This document shows positions 63,218-64,000 of a DNA stretch of 64,000 bases, piece by piece. The position numbers and the translations under genes are program-made. Source of the stretch: Salvelinus alpinus (taxonomy: Eukaryota > Chordata > Actinopteri > Salmoniformes > Salmonidae). The notes beneath the pieces are model-generated. The model made no database searches and was not told where the DNA came from. It saw only the letters and a list, made by a program, of their open reading frames with translations. The DNA lies in NCBI RefSeq assembly GCF_045679555.1, contig NW_027256027.1, positions 78,758-142,757 on the forward strand, in the 5' to 3' direction. Each line of letters opens with the position of its first letter. The stretch's first letter is position 1.

Positions 63218-63353
63218 TGTGGTACAGTACTGAGATGGTCATTATCACTGACCGCAACACATTGGTCCAGTTCCTGCCGAACTACATCGCAGACACATGC
63301 CAGATCTTACGTATCAGCCAATCACATCGTATGAAATAACTTATCTGATGATC
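63218..63353. other. Unique sequence between minisatellite and transposon
   Basis: This is non-repetitive within the window. It holds an open stretch on the plus strand with ATG at 63,235 and TAA at 63,337-63,339 (34 codons, reading MVIITDRNTLVQFLPNYIAD at its start). The frame stays open upstream through the G and GT runs. The residue mix looks more protein-like than the flanks and could be a decayed or terminal exon, with TACAG at 63,223-63,227 as a possible acceptor. But that site lacks a pyrimidine tract, and I do not recognise the peptide. No gene is claimed. Confidence 0.3.
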
Positions 63354-63902
63354 TACACTGAACAAAAATAAACACAACATGAAAGATGTTCAAAGACTTT
63401 TGCTGAGTTACATAGAAGGAAATCGGTCAAATGAATTAGGTCCTAATCTATGGATTTCACATGACTGGGATTACAGATATCCCTCTGTTGGTCACAGATA
63501 CCTTTAGATAAGAAGGTAGGGGTTGTGGATCAGAAAACCAGTCAGTATCTGGTGTGACGACCACATGCCTAATGCAGCACGACACATCTCCTTCTCATAG
63601 AGTTGATCAGGCTGTTGATTGTTGTCCCACTCCTCTTCAATGGCTGTGGGAAGTTGCTGGATATTTTGGCGGGAACTGGAACGCGCTGTCGTACACGTTG
63701 ATCCAGAGCATCCCAAACATGCTCAATGGGTGACATGTCTGGTGAGTATGCAGGCCATGGAAGAACTGGGACATTTTCAGCTTCCAGGAATTGTGTACAG
63801 ATCCTTGCGACATGGGGCCGTGTATTATCATGCTGAAACATGAGGTGATGGTGGTTGATGAATGGCAGGACAATGGGCCTCAGGATCTCGTCACGGTATC
63901 TC
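63354..63902 (-). mobile_element. Tc1/mariner-type DNA transposon, 5'-truncated
   Basis: The right-reading end begins TACACTGAACAAAAATAAAC, which I recognise as the terminus of an abundant teleost (salmonid) Tc1-like family. The host TA dinucleotide at 63,354-63,355 fits TA-target insertion. Reading leftwards on the minus strand, the element keeps the C-terminal transposase region, its stop (63,569-63,571), about 200 bp of 3' untranslated sequence and the 3' terminus. The N-terminal half of the transposase and the opposite terminal repeat are missing: recognisable sequence stops near 63,902. The element is therefore non-autonomous and, with only one end, probably immobile. Confidence 0.85.
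63569..63902 (-). pseudogene. Tc1-like transposase fragment (C-terminal catalytic part)
   Basis: The minus-strand frame (ATG at 63,928, stop at 63,569; 119 residues) matches the end of a Tc1/mariner DDE transposase, the enzyme that cuts and rejoins transposon ends. Visible motifs are FQHDN (second catalytic Asp, residue 34) and SPDMSPIEHVWD (catalytic Glu, residue 69). Exactly 34 residues lie between them, the DD34E spacing of the Tc1 group. The first catalytic Asp and the DNA-binding N-terminus are absent. About the first 8 residues come from non-element flank. From residue about 88 to 101 the frame is wrong: the expected NIQQLPTAIEEEWDN is read in a neighbouring minus-strand frame (63,504-63,716). 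A small insertion in the TTTT at about 63,664-63,667 and a compensating deletion near 63,622 explain this, and the frame recovers at TINSLINSMRRRC. It is inactive. Confidence 0.88.
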
Positions 63903-64000
63903 TGTTGTCGTGTCTTTGGCATCATCAAAGTGAAGACTGTTATTTTATCAAATCAATTCTCTGTAATTATTATTATGTGATTATTCTAATCATGTAAATG
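63903..64000. other. AT-rich flank beyond the transposon break
   Basis: Sequence after about 63,902 no longer follows the Tc1-like element. It is AT-rich with TAATTATTATTATGTGATTA near 63,964. From memory it resembles another dispersed salmonid repeat, but I cannot support a family name. It runs off the window. Confidence 0.4.

Noticed and set aside
63619..63997. Plus-strand open frames of 68-74 codons over the transposon
   Set aside because: They lie antisense to the transposase remnant, whose minus-strand frame has the recognisable catalytic motifs.

Overview
The window is almost entirely tandem-repeat DNA from a vertebrate, most likely a salmonid fish. The lineage call rests on the last ~650 bases. 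They hold a truncated Tc1/mariner-type transposon that matches, as far as I recall, an abundant salmonid family. Two TTAGGG units show only that this is metazoan-type DNA. No intact gene is supported anywhere.

Layout. (1) 1-61,130: one uninterrupted satellite/minisatellite array, all in one orientation, that runs off the left edge of the window. Every monomer opens with AAGTCCCATTGAGGTCAG and closes with CCTCCAGG. Between them is a variable core of 14 nt (40-bp 'long' monomer) or 9 nt (35-bp 'short' monomer), with rare 36, 37, 38 and 41-bp forms. I estimate about 1,600 monomers. Strings of core variants act as a barcode and show nested higher-order repeats (HORs) with periods of about 905, 2,495, 822, 2,233, 1,350, 965-1,005, ~6,000, 805, 835, 1,980, 1,136-1,250, 1,040, 1,142 and 840/1,130 bp. 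(2) 61,131-61,202: a short non-satellite junction. (3) 61,203-63,180: a second, unrelated 25-bp minisatellite of about 78 copies. (4) 63,178-63,217: two TTAGGG units, a GT run and a 14-base G run. (5) 63,218-63,353: unique sequence with a short open stretch of uncertain meaning. (6) 63,354 to about 63,902: the 3' part of a Tc1-like element with a broken transposase remnant on the minus strand. (7) 63,903-64,000: AT-rich flank.

Nothing here works as a pathway or operon. The biology is that of repeat turnover: amplification of blocks by unequal exchange or similar, loss of 5 bp inside the monomer through visible intermediates, and transposon decay at the edge. The small open frames in the satellite and the 710-codon open frame in the 25-bp minisatellite are by-products of repeat periodicity and are not annotated as genes.
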